This document shows, piece by piece, positions 7,323-16,668 of a DNA stretch of 64,000 nucleotides. The notes beneath the pieces are model-generated. The model saw nothing but the letters and a program-made list of their open reading frames with translations. It had not been told where the DNA came from and ran no database searches. This DNA comes from Bacteroidota bacterium. GTDB taxonomy: Bacteria; Bacteroidota; Bacteroidia; Chitinophagales; Chitinophagaceae. The position numbers were made by a program, and so were the translations under genes. The stretch spans positions 51,946-115,945 of the forward strand of contig JAKQGX010000042.1 of assembly GCA_029573235.1 (NCBI GenBank), given 5' to 3'. Within the stretch, counting starts at the first letter, position 1, and the number at the start of each line of letters is the position of its first letter.

Positions 7323-7907
7323 TTATTTATATAATGCGCTCAAATCGGATGAAGAAAATTTTTGAATACTTCCACTTTCCATGCCTTTAATGGTAACCCG
7401 ACCAATGCTGTAACGAACTAAACGAAGTGTGGGAAAACCTACTGCAGCAGTCATCTTTCGCACTTGCCGGTTCTTGCCTTCTGTAAGAGTGAGGGCTATC
7501 CAAGAAGTAGGAATATTTTTTCGAAAACGAATAGGTGGATTTCTTTCAGGTAGGTTGGGTGGCGTACTCAATAATTTTGCTTCTGCCGGTTGAGTTTGAT
7601 ACTTTTTCCCGTTGACGGAAATGGCTACTCCTTGCATCAATTGTTGTAGTGCTTCTTGTTCGATGTTGCCTTCCACTTGTACATAATAAGTACGTGGGTG
7701 TTGATGCTTAGGATTGAGTAAACGATGTGTCAGTGATGTATCATTGGTGAGTAATAGCAATCCTTCGCTATCGTAATCTAACCGACCAATAGGATACACA
7801 TCTTTAGTAACGAAAGGAAAATAATCTGCTAATGTTTTTTTAGTTCCTTCAGCAGAAAATTGAGACAACACTTCATAGGGTTTATAAAAAAGATAGTATT
7901 GATGCAT
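7323..7907 (-). CDS. rluE: 23S rRNA pseudouridine synthase, RluE-like (RsuA family)
   Basis: A 194-residue catalytic-domain-only member of the RsuA/RluE/RluF group. It has the active-site motif GRLDYDSEGLLLLTND with the catalytic Asp at about residue 44, the PRTYYVQVEG strand, and the closing ALTLTEGKNRQVRKM motif. It lacks the N-terminal S4 domain of RsuA and RluB, which points to RluE. RluE of E. coli isomerises one uridine in 23S rRNA domain V; the exact target here is inferred. It stands alone, with a minus-strand terminator just upstream separating it from the next minus-strand gene. Confidence 0.85.
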   Translation of the reverse strand: MHQYYLFYKPYEVLSQFSAEGTKKTLADYFPFVTKDVYPIGRLDYDSEGLLLLTNDTSLTHRLLNPKHQHPRTYYVQVEGNIEQEALQQLMQGVAISVNGKKYQTQPAEAKLLSTPPNLPERNPPIRFRKNIPTSWIALTLTEGKNRQVRKMTAAVGFPTLRLVRYSIGRVTIKGMESGSIQKFSSSDLSALYK

Positions 7908-7956
7908 GGTATTATGATTGGCTGAAACGCTTTACTGTAGCATGTTTTGAAGGAAT

Positions 7957-7993
7957 AAAAAAAGTTCGGTCAGTATAATGATGCTGCCGAACT
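7957..7993 (-). terminator. Minus-strand terminator upstream of rluE
   Basis: Stem AGTTCGG / CCGAACT (7987-7993 / 7963-7969 on the plus strand) extended by CAG/CTG inside, followed on the minus strand by seven T. It lies about 285 nt past the stop of the BatBC gene, further than usual, so it may end a separate small transcript. Confidence 0.75.
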
Positions 7994-8277
7994 CTTATAA
8001 GGATGGGTTAGTAAGTACAATCCTGACACAATATTAAAAAAGATTTTTTCCTTCTGAAAATAATTCTTTGATGTTTTTTACACTTGTTGATAAGTTGTGA
8101 ATTATACACATCGGCTCATGGCAAAATTAGAGAGGTGGTAATACAAATGAGTTGATGTGTAGGTGATGATGTTTACCTTTTTTAGCGTTACTACTTTCGT
8201 GAAAAATGATAACGATTGTGTTTCTTTTTATGATGAAAGCAGTTACTTGTATAGAGGGTAATACAAGCATTTTTTGA
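7994..8277 (-). other. Gene-free region, possible small RNA
   Basis: No ORF found. On the minus strand TAATTTTG (8122-8129) is a full -7 box with no good -33, about 130 nt upstream of the terminator at 7957-7993. A transcript of about 160 nt from 8115 to 7957 is therefore possible. The alternative is a long 3' UTR of the BatBC gene. Confidence 0.25.
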
Positions 8278-10011
8278 TTACCAATCTTTATCTGTTTTCA
8301 CTTTTACGGGACTCCCTTTTTCTTTTTTATCATGCAGCTTTTTCTCTTCTTGTGCTAATGCATTGAGCAGCTGGTCTGCTTGCTTTTCGCTTAACTTGCT
8401 AGGTTGCGGTTCTTGCTTTTTTTCTTGTGGTTCTTTCTGATCATTTTTTTCTTGTGAAGGCTCTTTATTAGGGTCTTGTTGATCCTTGTTTTTCTCTTGA
8501 TCTTTATTCTTGTCTTGTTGCTCTTGTTGTTTTTTGGGGTCTTGCTTGTCTTTGTTTTGTTGTTGGTTTTTGTCGTTGTTGTTTTGGCTTTGTTTCATTT
8601 TTGAAAGCGCATAGCTAAGATTGTATTTGGCATCTTCGTCTTGAGGATTTTTTCTTAAAGCTGCTTTATAAGACTCAACAGCTTCTTGCCATTTTTGTTC
8701 GCTCATGTAGGTATTGCCTGTGTTATAATGCGACGATGCATTGATGGTGACATCCTTTGTCTTTTTTGATAAAGCACTGTACAGTTGGCGAGAGGCATCA
8801 TAATTTTTTTCTTGATAAAGAGCATTTCCGAGATTGAATATTCCCGGTAAGTAATTGGGATTTTTCTTTAGTGCCTCTTGATATACGCTCGCTGCTTCTT
8901 TATACTTTTTTTGTTCATATAGTTTATTGCCATTGGATACTTGGTTTTGTTGTGCAAATAGCGTAGTTGTGAAGGATAGCAATATCATAGTAACTACTGG
9001 CTTCTTAATGTTGTTATACTTCTTCCATTTAGCACCCGGTATTATCCATTCTATCACTAATAGTAAAAATGCAAACAATAAGAAGTATTGGAAATAGCTG
9101 GCGTAATTACTGTAACTGACTACACCTAAATTTTTTTGTTCCATACTGCCTATTTCACGGGATAATTTGGTAGCCACATCATCACTGTTGCGCAGCAGGC
9201 TATAGGTGCCATTGCCGGCTGATGCAATTGATTTCAATTCGTCTTCGTTGAGCTTACTGATAACGGGCTTGCCCTCTTCATCAAGTCTCATGGATTTGGT
9301 TGTAGGGTCATAAAGAGTAGTTCCTTCGGGTGAGCCGATACCGACTGTATGAATAATGATGCCGGCATCTTGAGCTTCTTTTACTTTTGCCATTGCTGTT
9401 TCATCGTGGTCTTCGCCATCTGAAATAATGATGAGTGTTTTATACTTTTTTTCTTTTTGTGAAAAGGAATTTATGGCTCTATCGATGGCATCTCCGATGA
9501 CAGTACCTTGGGTAGGCACTATTCCCGGATTAGCGTTTTGCAACATCATTTTTAACGCACTATAATCTACAGTGAGGGGCACTTGCAAATATGACTTTCC
9601 AGCAAATAATATTAAGCCTACGCGGTCGTTCTTTGTTTTGTCCAGTAGCGTGCTAATTAATTGTTTGGCCCTGGTTAGTCTATTCGGTTGAACATCGTTT
9701 GCCAACATACTATTACTGACGTCTAAGGCAATAAATACATCTGTACCTTTTCGTTCGGTTTTTTCCAGACCATTTCCTTTTTGCAAGTTGGCCCATCCGA
9801 TAGTAATTGCCCCAAAGGATATTAACAGCAGGATGAATTTTAACGTCATTCTACCTGTAATAAAACCGACTATTTGTTCTTTTACTAGTCGCTCTTCGCC
9901 TACAGTATGCAGCTTTCTTTTTCGCCATACTAAAAAGAAAATATAGAGCAATAAGAATAGAAGAATGCCCGCTAAATAATATAGGTGTTGAATATGTTGA
10001 AAACGAAACAT
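8278..10011 (-). CDS. BatB-BatC fusion: VWA domain plus TPR protein
   Basis: 577 residues. Two membrane helices (about 10-28, 57-73) precede a von Willebrand A domain with an intact MIDAS (D97-V-S99-N-S101), then a third helix (307-324). This is the layout of BatB. From 338 a new signal-peptide-like stretch (VTMILLSFTTTLFAQQ) opens a second unit: TPR repeats about 356-470 and a long Q/K/N/D/E-rich tail, the layout of BatC. Bat proteins are linked with oxidative-stress tolerance and cell-envelope integrity in Bacteroides and relatives, usually in a moxR-batABCDE operon; here no other bat gene is adjacent. The frame is continuous, so this is a true fusion in the sequence given. Confidence 0.85.
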   Translation of the reverse strand: MFRFQHIQHLYYLAGILLFLLLYIFFLVWRKRKLHTVGEERLVKEQIVGFITGRMTLKFILLLISFGAITIGWANLQKGNGLEKTERKGTDVFIALDVSNSMLANDVQPNRLTRAKQLISTLLDKTKNDRVGLILFAGKSYLQVPLTVDYSALKMMLQNANPGIVPTQGTVIGDAIDRAINSFSQKEKKYKTLIIISDGEDHDETAMAKVKEAQDAGIIIHTVGIGSPEGTTLYDPTTKSMRLDEEGKPVISKLNEDELKSIASAGNGTYSLLRNSDDVATKLSREIGSMEQKNLGVVSYSNYASYFQYFLLFAFLLLVIEWIIPGAKWKKYNNIKKPVVTMILLSFTTTLFAQQNQVSNGNKLYEQKKYKEAASVYQEALKKNPNYLPGIFNLGNALYQEKNYDASRQLYSALSKKTKDVTINASSHYNTGNTYMSEQKWQEAVESYKAALRKNPQDEDAKYNLSYALSKMKQSQNNNDKNQQQNKDKQDPKKQQEQQDKNKDQEKNKDQQDPNKEPSQEKNDQKEPQEKKQEPQPSKLSEKQADQLLNALAQEEKKLHDKKEKGSPVKVKTDKDW

Positions 10012-10365
10012 GGATTCTTAATATTTAGTTTGGATACTTCAGGGTGAATCATAATGGGGCTCACTATTTGGAACAATTCAACGTTGCATTAAGGAGCATT
10101 CAAAATCCCTTTTCGAGGAGCAGAGCATCTTGATTATGATAGTCATTTACCTTTTCGAAAACTGAACAAATTTAATTTCTCTAAAGGCATCCATCCGTTA
10201 TCAAAATGGCATTTTGAATATTTTTAACAGATACTTTTACGTACAGTAATATGCAAAACTGCCAGCAACATCATTACCCTAGATACGCGCGCTATCTCGT
10301 ATATTTGAAATCGTTTCTTGGAGTTCTCATTTTTTTCCTCAATAGTATTTTAAATAGCCTCTTTC
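10012..10365. other. Divergent intergenic region
   Basis: Separates the BatBC gene from the glycosyltransferase. TATATTTG at 10300-10307 (plus strand) fits the -7 consensus about 60 bp before the glycosyltransferase start but has no clear -33. Nothing else is recognised. Confidence 0.45.
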
Positions 10366-11490
10366 ATGCCATCAAATAGTACCCTTGGAATTGTATGTAC
10401 TTCTGCCGGCTTTGGAGGATTAGAAATGTACACCTTGCAAATAGCTTTAGCCCTTCAACAGAAAGGGTGGACGGTTTTCATGTTGCTGAATACGCAGAGT
10501 CGTCTTTATGAACAAGCGAAACATCACTTTCCTGTTAAGACCTTGCAAGATTTTGAAAGCAAAAAAAATAGTGCTTCGCTCATTAAGAAATGGAATCGAG
10601 ACGGTACTATCCCTTTATTCTTTACTACATTCAATAAAGACATTCAGGCATTAGCTGGCTATAAAAGATGGTTTCATAAGGGCGCCAAGCTCGTGTATCA
10701 GCAACATATGAAAGTAGGTGTCCGTAAGAAAGATATCATTCATCGGTTACGGTATAAGATGTTGGATAAATGGATCACACCTTTAGCATATCTGCGAGCC
10801 GAAACATTACGATACACTTCGGTTCCTGACAGTAAAATTTGCATTGTACCGTTAGGGATTGATATTGAAAAATTAGCTAGAAAACCTTATTCAAAACAAG
10901 CAGCGAGGAATGTCTTATCATTGCCCGAAGATGCATTATTGATAGGCGTGTTGGGACGAGTTGACCCCAAGAAAGGGCAAGATTTTTTAATCAAAGCTAT
11001 TGCAGCATTACGTTCTGAAGGCGATTATCATCTCTTAATAATGGGTAACGTAACCGAGCATGAAGGAGATGAATGGATGCAAGAAATAAAACGTTTAGTA
11101 GCATCGTTAGGTGTAGCTCAATGGGTACATTTTCGCCCTTATCAAGAATCGGTTCAATTGTTCTATAACGCCATCGATGTTTTTGCTATGCCTTCTCACG
11201 GAGAGACATATGGCTTGGTAACATTGGAGGCTATGTATTTTAAAAAGCCGGTAATAGGTGTAGATACAGATGGAACCCATGCTTTGTTAGAAAACGGAAA
11301 ACATGGATGGCTGTATCCTTTGGAAGATTTAGCTGTTTTTAAAGCCCAACTATTTCAAGTGATAAACAATACTGCACTAACACAACAGAAGGTGCAAGCC
11401 GCTTATGAGCAAGTTCTGCAACAATATCGTTTTGAAAGTACAGTGGAGTTGTTAGATGCAGCATTGAAACAAGTGATCTTCAAAAAATAA
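10366..11490 (+). CDS. GT4-family glycosyltransferase
   Basis: 374 residues with the two-domain GT-B arrangement. The N-terminal domain opens with GFGGLEMYTLQIALALQQKG, typical of GT4 enzymes. The C-terminal nucleotide-sugar domain has IGVLGRVDPKKGQDFLIKA and the EX7E region (HGETYGLVTLEAM). It should transfer a sugar from a nucleotide donor to a lipid- or LPS-type acceptor with retention of configuration; donor and acceptor cannot be told. It is monocistronic: its stop codon lies inside the first arm of a terminator. No other sugar genes are adjacent. Confidence 0.85.
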   Translation: MPSNSTLGIVCTSAGFGGLEMYTLQIALALQQKGWTVFMLLNTQSRLYEQAKHHFPVKTLQDFESKKNSASLIKKWNRDGTIPLFFTTFNKDIQALAGYKRWFHKGAKLVYQQHMKVGVRKKDIIHRLRYKMLDKWITPLAYLRAETLRYTSVPDSKICIVPLGIDIEKLARKPYSKQAARNVLSLPEDALLIGVLGRVDPKKGQDFLIKAIAALRSEGDYHLLIMGNVTEHEGDEWMQEIKRLVASLGVAQWVHFRPYQESVQLFYNAIDVFAMPSHGETYGLVTLEAMYFKKPVIGVDTDGTHALLENGKHGWLYPLEDLAVFKAQLFQVINNTALTQQKVQAAYEQVLQQYRFESTVELLDAALKQVIFKK

Positions 11491-11526
11491 CGGCTGTATG
11501 TAGCGTACAGCCGTTATGATATTTTG
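11487..11526 (+). terminator. Bidirectional terminator between convergent genes
   Basis: Perfect 12-bp stem ATAACGGCTGTA / TACAGCCGTTAT with a 7-nt loop. The stop codon of the glycosyltransferase is within the left arm. T-rich on one side and A-rich on the other, so it can also serve the convergent yceI gene. Confidence 0.85.
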
Positions 11527-11542
11527 TCAACAAGTATGCTGA

Positions 11543-12205
11543 TTAAAGTTTGTCTGCTACAAGCTTAATAGCAATATTTACGGTAGGTCTGATAAATTTA
11601 TCACCAAGGCTTTGGTCGTTTCCATAAACTAATCCCCATTGTGTTCTGTCGATATTAAAGTTGGCATCAGCAACAATTTTTGCATCGGTCACACTCAGTT
11701 TTGCTGGGAAAGAAATGCTCTTGCTTACACCCTTCAAAGTAAGATTGCCGGTGATGGTATGAGTAGCATCTTTCATGATAAGGTCTTCCGGTTTTACGTT
11801 TACGCCTTCCTGTGTGCCGGTAATTTCAAAACTTGCTTCCGGGTGGTTCGCTGCATCAAAGAAATCGGGGCTTAGTAAGTGTCCTTTTAAACGAGAAGTA
11901 CCGCTTGTGTCTTTATCGTGTATAGCCAGTGTATTAATATCAAATAAAAATTTTCCACCGGTGATGTTGTTGTTTTCTACGTTAATAGAACCTGATTTTA
12001 CAGCAAAACTACCCAGGTGTTGGGCTACCGGTTTGGTGCCAATCCATTGTAGTGTGGTTTGGGTAAGGTCTGCTTGAAACGTAGTCCCTGTAGGAGTAGT
12101 ACTCACTTCTTTTGCTTCGGTGGCATCTGCTTGGTCAGCCTTCGGGGCTTCTTGACAGGCTGCAAAAATGGTCATGGCGCTAATGGCTAAAAATACTTTT
12201 TTCAT
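11543..12205 (-). CDS. YceI-family lipoprotein
   Basis: 220 residues from the ATG at 12205. It begins with a lipoprotein signal peptide (MKKVFLAISAMTIFAAC) and a low-complexity linker, then a YceI lipocalin-like domain: TTLQWIGTKPVAQHLGSF, ITGGKFLFDINTL, then ITGNLTLKGVSKSISFPAKL. YceI proteins bind isoprenoid or other lipid ligands in the periplasm; here it is probably tethered to a membrane. The track ORF adds 26 residues upstream, but those precede the signal peptide, and a -7 box (12232-12239) lies within that stretch, so the shorter start is used. Confidence 0.88.
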   Translation of the reverse strand: MKKVFLAISAMTIFAACQEAPKADQADATEAKEVSTTPTGTTFQADLTQTTLQWIGTKPVAQHLGSFAVKSGSINVENNNITGGKFLFDINTLAIHDKDTSGTSRLKGHLLSPDFFDAANHPEASFEITGTQEGVNVKPEDLIMKDATHTITGNLTLKGVSKSISFPAKLSVTDAKIVADANFNIDRTQWGLVYGNDQSLGDKFIRPTVNIAIKLVADKL

Positions 12206-12231
12206 GTATGTACATCTATTTTTTTGTGGTG

Positions 12232-12239
12232 CAAACATA
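12232..12239 (-). promoter_or_regulatory. -7 box of the yceI-like gene
   Basis: Minus strand TATGTTTG, full TAnnTTTG match, 27 bp before the ATG at 12205. Confidence 0.5.
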
Positions 12240-12442
12240 GGGTTAATGCAAGAACTCGCCAATAGACTTTTTTTATTTAACAATTATTAAGGTGATGAAA
12301 GAGGACGGATTATTTGAAAAACGATTCTTCATGAACGATGCTAATACCTCATTACCTGCACTATTAACAACGGATATTTAATACCTTCATGCTAATAATT
12401 ACATCGTCAGAATACGTTACTATAACGCTTAAATAATTTTAT

Positions 12443-12859
12443 ATGGATAGTTCTATTGCCGAATTTATTGCATCATGTAAAGTGGCTACGATATGTGCTA
12501 TAGATGGTGAGCAGCCGTATTGTTTCAATTGCTATTATAGTTTTATTGAAGCGGATGCGTTGTTGATATATAAGTCTTCGTATTCAACGCATCATGAGAA
12601 ATTAATTGAACAAAACCCAAAGGTGGCAGGCACCATTATCCCCGAGCAAATAGACCTAACTACCCTACGCGGTATTCAGTTTGAAGGTATTGTGTTGAAA
12701 GATAGTTATGACATTATGATGAAAGCATCGTCTGCGTATTATTTGAAATTTCCTTTTGCTATGGCAGTGCCTGGTAAGATATATGCACTGGCTATTTCTA
12801 AAATTAAGTTTACCGACAATTCAAAAGGATTCGGCTTCAAACAGCATTGGGAAAAATAG
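12443..12859 (+). CDS. PNPOx-like flavin-binding split-barrel protein
   Basis: 138 residues resembling the pyridoxamine 5'-phosphate oxidase-like family, perhaps the YhbP group. Visible points: an N-terminal helix then VATICAIDGEQPYCFNCYYSF, a strand with LLIYKSSYSTHHEKLIEQNP, and VAGTIIPEQIDLTTLRGIQFEG. These are the usual barrel strands that hold FMN or another flavin. Substrate unknown. It is convergent with the histidine kinase gene, with only 1 bp between the two stops. Confidence 0.75.
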   Translation: MDSSIAEFIASCKVATICAIDGEQPYCFNCYYSFIEADALLIYKSSYSTHHEKLIEQNPKVAGTIIPEQIDLTTLRGIQFEGIVLKDSYDIMMKASSAYYLKFPFAMAVPGKIYALAISKIKFTDNSKGFGFKQHWEK

Positions 12860-12860
12860 C

Positions 12861-14780
12861 TTAGGGGATATGAAAGGCAATAAGGGTACCATTTCCGGGG
12901 CGCGAATCTATTTCGAAACTTCCTTGCAGGTATCGTATTCTTGCCGCCATATTTTTTAAACCTATACCTTCTTCTTGTTTTTCTTTCAACAAAAATCCTT
13001 TCCCATTGTCTTCAATAGTGGCACTGAGTCCGTCTTCGTCTTTTATGACCGATATATCCACTTGGGTGGCTTGGGCATGTTTTATAACATTATTAATACA
13101 CTCTTGAATGATACGATAGGTTGCAACCGCAATTTGCGAATCAATTTTTTTTCCTCGCAAATCCGTGGTAAGGTTAATCTTAATTTGGTTGTTTCCAATT
13201 TTAGTAGTGAAATCCCTAAGCGCACTTTCCAGTCCGTTTTTCAACAGGGCATTGGGCATGATACTATGTGATACTTGCCTTACTTCTTTACAACTTTCAT
13301 CTAAGAGGTGTATCGTTTTTCTGAAAAGTTCTTTGTCGCCGTTCTCCAAATTCGCCGTTATGCTTTTCATTCCTGATAGGTTGTACTTAACAGTACTTAG
13401 CATAGGCCCCAAACCATCATGCAACTCCGAAGCCAGTCTGGTTCTTTCCTTCTCTTCAGCGTCGAGGATAGCTTTGGTGTTTTCCTCTTTTTGTATTGCC
13501 AAGGCTGTTTGCACTCTTAGTGCACTCTTGTGTTTATAGTTTCTGATACCCATCAATCCGATAACGATTGCCAGCCCTAATAATAAAGTTGAGCTCCAAA
13601 GCAAATAGTTTTTTTGAGATAGTTGGAATTGCTGTTTTTGAATAATATTCTCTTTGATGGAAGTTTCATATTTCACTTCCAATTCCTTTAGTTTTTCTGC
13701 CGGTGCCTTTTGGTATTGTTGTTCTTTTAAATCGATTAATGTTTGTAGTGCATCATATGCTTTTTGATAGTCGTGGCTCTTATAATACATCTCCGAAAGG
13801 TTGTCGTACAAGAGCGGCAATTTTGCGGTTATGTTTTCTTTTGTCGCAATGGCTATGGCTTCCAGTACTAGGTTTATGGCTTTTTGGTGTTCATTGATAT
13901 CAAAGTACAATACGGATAGTTGTGACATATCAGAGACAATATAAAAGGGGTCTCCTGTTTTCTTCCGAATAGCAGTAGCCTCTGTGAGGCATTCAATGGC
14001 TTTGTTGGGCTTTTGATAGTGTAAATAAATATTGCTTAGAATATTCAATCCATTAGCATGCAACAAGAGGTCATCATATCGCTTGGCAATTCGTAGCCCT
14101 TCTTCTACACTCTTTTGAGCCAGCTCTATCTTTCCCAAGCTACCATAGCAAGAAGAGATGTTGATATAATAGAGTCCTTTTAATCGCTCAAGTTCCGAAC
14201 TTGTTTTTATAGCAATACCTTTCTGTAGCCATGTTATTGCATCGTCAAATCGCTCCAATTCCATGTTGCTCCATCCAACTCCATTTAATGCCAACATGTA
14301 AGAGAAACTATCTTTAATACTAACTGCATTTTCCAATACATCATAGTAAAGGCGCATCGCCTCTTGTTGTTTATTAAGCTTCATGAAGTATCCGGCACGA
14401 AGTAGCTTCATCTTGTTCTTTACAACAGTGGATTTAGGGTCATTGTCCAATTTAATATGTGAGATGTTTTCCAGCAAAGGGGTTAGGCTGTCTATATTTC
14501 CTTTACGATAATAATAGAGTCCTAAATAACATTGTGAAATAGCATTGTAATAAGGTTGCTGAAGTTTTTTTGCTAGGGCAACTGTTTGCAAAGCATACAC
14601 ATGAAAACTGTCAATAGCATAGCTTCGATACTGCTCGCACAATGCTCCCAATAAAGTTATTTTTACTACATCATTTTTCTCTTTCCTTACTAATTGTGTT
14701 AAGCTGTCAATATTTGTTTTAGCACCGACATGCCACGCCGAGCATACCGTGATAAGTAAGGCAACAAGAAAGGACTTCAT
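12861..14780 (-). CDS. TPR-sensor histidine kinase (HisKA_3 / LytS-NarX type)
   Basis: 639 residues. A signal peptide (about 1-20) is followed by TPR-like repeats (about 60-350), a coiled region, one membrane helix (about 392-411) and a cytoplasmic kinase. The phosphoacceptor is H454 in RLASELHDGLGPML; the ATPase domain has TYRIIQECINNVIKHA, EDNGKGF and GIGLKNMAAR. This is the NarX/DegS-like class, which usually phosphorylates a LuxR/NarL regulator. No response regulator is adjacent, so it is an orphan here. The periplasmic TPR domain presumably binds a peptide or protein; the ligand is unknown. Confidence 0.9.
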   Translation of the reverse strand: MKSFLVALLITVCSAWHVGAKTNIDSLTQLVRKEKNDVVKITLLGALCEQYRSYAIDSFHVYALQTVALAKKLQQPYYNAISQCYLGLYYYRKGNIDSLTPLLENISHIKLDNDPKSTVVKNKMKLLRAGYFMKLNKQQEAMRLYYDVLENAVSIKDSFSYMLALNGVGWSNMELERFDDAITWLQKGIAIKTSSELERLKGLYYINISSCYGSLGKIELAQKSVEEGLRIAKRYDDLLLHANGLNILSNIYLHYQKPNKAIECLTEATAIRKKTGDPFYIVSDMSQLSVLYFDINEHQKAINLVLEAIAIATKENITAKLPLLYDNLSEMYYKSHDYQKAYDALQTLIDLKEQQYQKAPAEKLKELEVKYETSIKENIIQKQQFQLSQKNYLLWSSTLLLGLAIVIGLMGIRNYKHKSALRVQTALAIQKEENTKAILDAEEKERTRLASELHDGLGPMLSTVKYNLSGMKSITANLENGDKELFRKTIHLLDESCKEVRQVSHSIMPNALLKNGLESALRDFTTKIGNNQIKINLTTDLRGKKIDSQIAVATYRIIQECINNVIKHAQATQVDISVIKDEDGLSATIEDNGKGFLLKEKQEEGIGLKNMAARIRYLQGSFEIDSRPGNGTLIAFHIP

Positions 14781-14840
14781 GCTAAAGTAGCGGTTGGTTA
14801 GTATCTAAAAATACAAAAAAGGGGAAGAATAAATGGCGGC

Positions 14841-16034
14841 TTATTCTTCGTCAAAACCACTGCTGACCGGTACATTTTTAATAAGGCTATAAAGTACTTT
14901 AGATTGCCTGTAAATATTACTATTGTACTTATTCCCTAAGATAATAAAGGTCATATTTTCTTTGATGAACCGATAGAATACTGTGTTGTTGCCATGCCAC
15001 CAACCGTTATGATATACTATCTTATTCCCGCTAGAGAAGCAAAGCATGCGCCATCCTAATCCATAGTTTTTGATTCCGGGTTTTTCAAATGAGCATGGTC
15101 CGTAGGCTAATTCAAGTGTTTCGTTATTCAACATTTTCTCTTGGTAAAAAGATTGATCCCAGAGGTACATGTCACGCACCGTGCTATAGATACCTTTGTC
15201 GCCATATACTCCATCTGCAAACATATCCGGCTCTCTTGTCCAATTGTATTTGTAACTAATGGCGGCATTGCCCGGCAATCCATAGGCGGGGTCATACACG
15301 AAAGTATGACTCATACCAAGTGGTTCAAAAATGTAGCGCTTCATGAAGTCGGCATACTTCATATCCGTTACAGCTTCTATAACAAGGGCTAAAATAGCAT
15401 AGTTACTATTGCTGTATTTGAAAGCTGTATTTGCCTTGAAGTCAGGTTTGGGGCGGTGTTTCACCATTAGTTTCAATATATCGTCGTTATATACGGGCGT
15501 CCTCGTATCTTTCACATACTGTCCATACCATTTTAAATAATCCGGAAGCCCTGAACGATGGTTGAGCAACATCTTCACGGTAATGTCGCCATATGGGAAA
15601 GAAGGCAAGTAAAATTGAACCTTGTCTTCGATATTGAGATAATTATGCTGTTGCAGGTACAACACAGCTGCACCGGTAAATGTTTTGGAAGTAGAAGCCA
15701 ACTGCGAGGCACTTTGCGAGTTCAGTAAAGCATGCTTTTCTTTGTTGCCATATCCGAAATAGCGCTCATAAAACACTTTGCCTTTCTCGCCCAAAAGCAC
15801 GCTTCCGTTAAATCCTCCTGCCACTTGTATTTTATAAAACGAATCAAGCTTGGCAATGATGTTCTGATAATGAGGACTCGTAGTATCGGCATAAATAATT
15901 TGTCCGGAGCCGGCTTTGGTATTTAGGTCGCCAAATTTTGAACGAGCTTTTGCTGGCTCTGAATTGGATTGACAGGCAAAAAGTAAAACCGTAAAAGAAG
16001 TTAATAAAATATAGAAATTGGATCGGATTTTCAT
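14841..16034 (-). CDS. Serine hydrolase lipoprotein (beta-lactamase/class C fold)
   Basis: 397 residues with a lipoprotein signal (TSFTVLLFAC, Cys about 21) and a class C beta-lactamase/DD-peptidase fold. The three catalytic motifs are visible: S114-T-S-K117 in LASTSKTF, Y207-S-N in KYSNSNYAIL, and HNG in YHNGWWHGNN near the end in place of KTG. Relatives include esterases, D-aminopeptidases and DD-carboxypeptidases, so peptidoglycan, peptide or ester substrates are all possible. It probably acts in the periplasm, anchored by lipid. It follows the acpH-like gene on the same strand after a 43-bp gap and could share its transcript. Confidence 0.88.
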   Translation of the reverse strand: MKIRSNFYILLTSFTVLLFACQSNSEPAKARSKFGDLNTKAGSGQIIYADTTSPHYQNIIAKLDSFYKIQVAGGFNGSVLLGEKGKVFYERYFGYGNKEKHALLNSQSASQLASTSKTFTGAAVLYLQQHNYLNIEDKVQFYLPSFPYGDITVKMLLNHRSGLPDYLKWYGQYVKDTRTPVYNDDILKLMVKHRPKPDFKANTAFKYSNSNYAILALVIEAVTDMKYADFMKRYIFEPLGMSHTFVYDPAYGLPGNAAISYKYNWTREPDMFADGVYGDKGIYSTVRDMYLWDQSFYQEKMLNNETLELAYGPCSFEKPGIKNYGLGWRMLCFSSGNKIVYHNGWWHGNNTVFYRFIKENMTFIILGNKYNSNIYRQSKVLYSLIKNVPVSSGFDEE

Positions 16035-16077
16035 TCGTGATAACTAAAGTTGTAAATATAGAAACGGGTACATAAGC

Positions 16078-16668
16078 CTATTGTGCGCTTAACTCAACTT
16101 TAACATGGTGTATCATATCGTCAATAAACTCAAAATAATATTGGTTTAGCTGGTAATAATAACCCACTAAAAGCTTATATGCTTCTTCAATAGGAGGCAT
16201 GTTGGGAGCACGCTTTTGCAATCCTGAGAGTGACTTTTGAATTCCGTTTAAGGTACGATAATGATAGAGCCAATTTTGAGATTTCATATAAGGAAACATC
16301 GCTTTGAGTGTCTCGGGGAAAACATCTTGATGCTTATCCAGTTTTTGATAAGTCGTTTGGGTAAAACGGAATAGTTCATTCTCGGTTGGGAAGAACTTTG
16401 GGTCGTTTGCCAAAAAATGGTCAAAGGCAATATCGGTAACGGCACCGGCATATAGCTGATACGTTTCTCTAAAGATATTCTTTGCTTTACTTACTGCTAT
16501 ATGACTATCGGTGTAGCTATCTATTTTCCGATGCAGCATTATTCCGGTTCGTATGCGTGGCTCGTAGGCTTCTAATCTGTTTTTCCCTTTTACAAAATCG
16601 CCCATCATATTCCCCGCAAGAAGGTACTCATCATCTAATGATAAAAAGGCGTGCCCCAAATAATTCAT
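16078..16668 (-). CDS. acpH: Acyl carrier protein phosphodiesterase (AcpH, DUF479)
   Basis: 196 residues with the ACP phosphodiesterase signature: MNYLGHAFLS, LLAGNMMGDFVKG, GIMLHRKIDSYTDSH and GAVTDIAFDHFLA. These His and Asp residues belong to an HD-like metal site. AcpH hydrolyses holo-ACP to apo-ACP, releasing 4'-phosphopantetheine. It is followed by the serine hydrolase on the same strand and lies divergent from mraZ across a 411-bp gap. Confidence 0.88.
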   Translation of the reverse strand: MNYLGHAFLSLDDEYLLAGNMMGDFVKGKNRLEAYEPRIRTGIMLHRKIDSYTDSHIAVSKAKNIFRETYQLYAGAVTDIAFDHFLANDPKFFPTENELFRFTQTTYQKLDKHQDVFPETLKAMFPYMKSQNWLYHYRTLNGIQKSLSGLQKRAPNMPPIEEAYKLLVGYYYQLNQYYFEFIDDMIHHVKVELSAQ

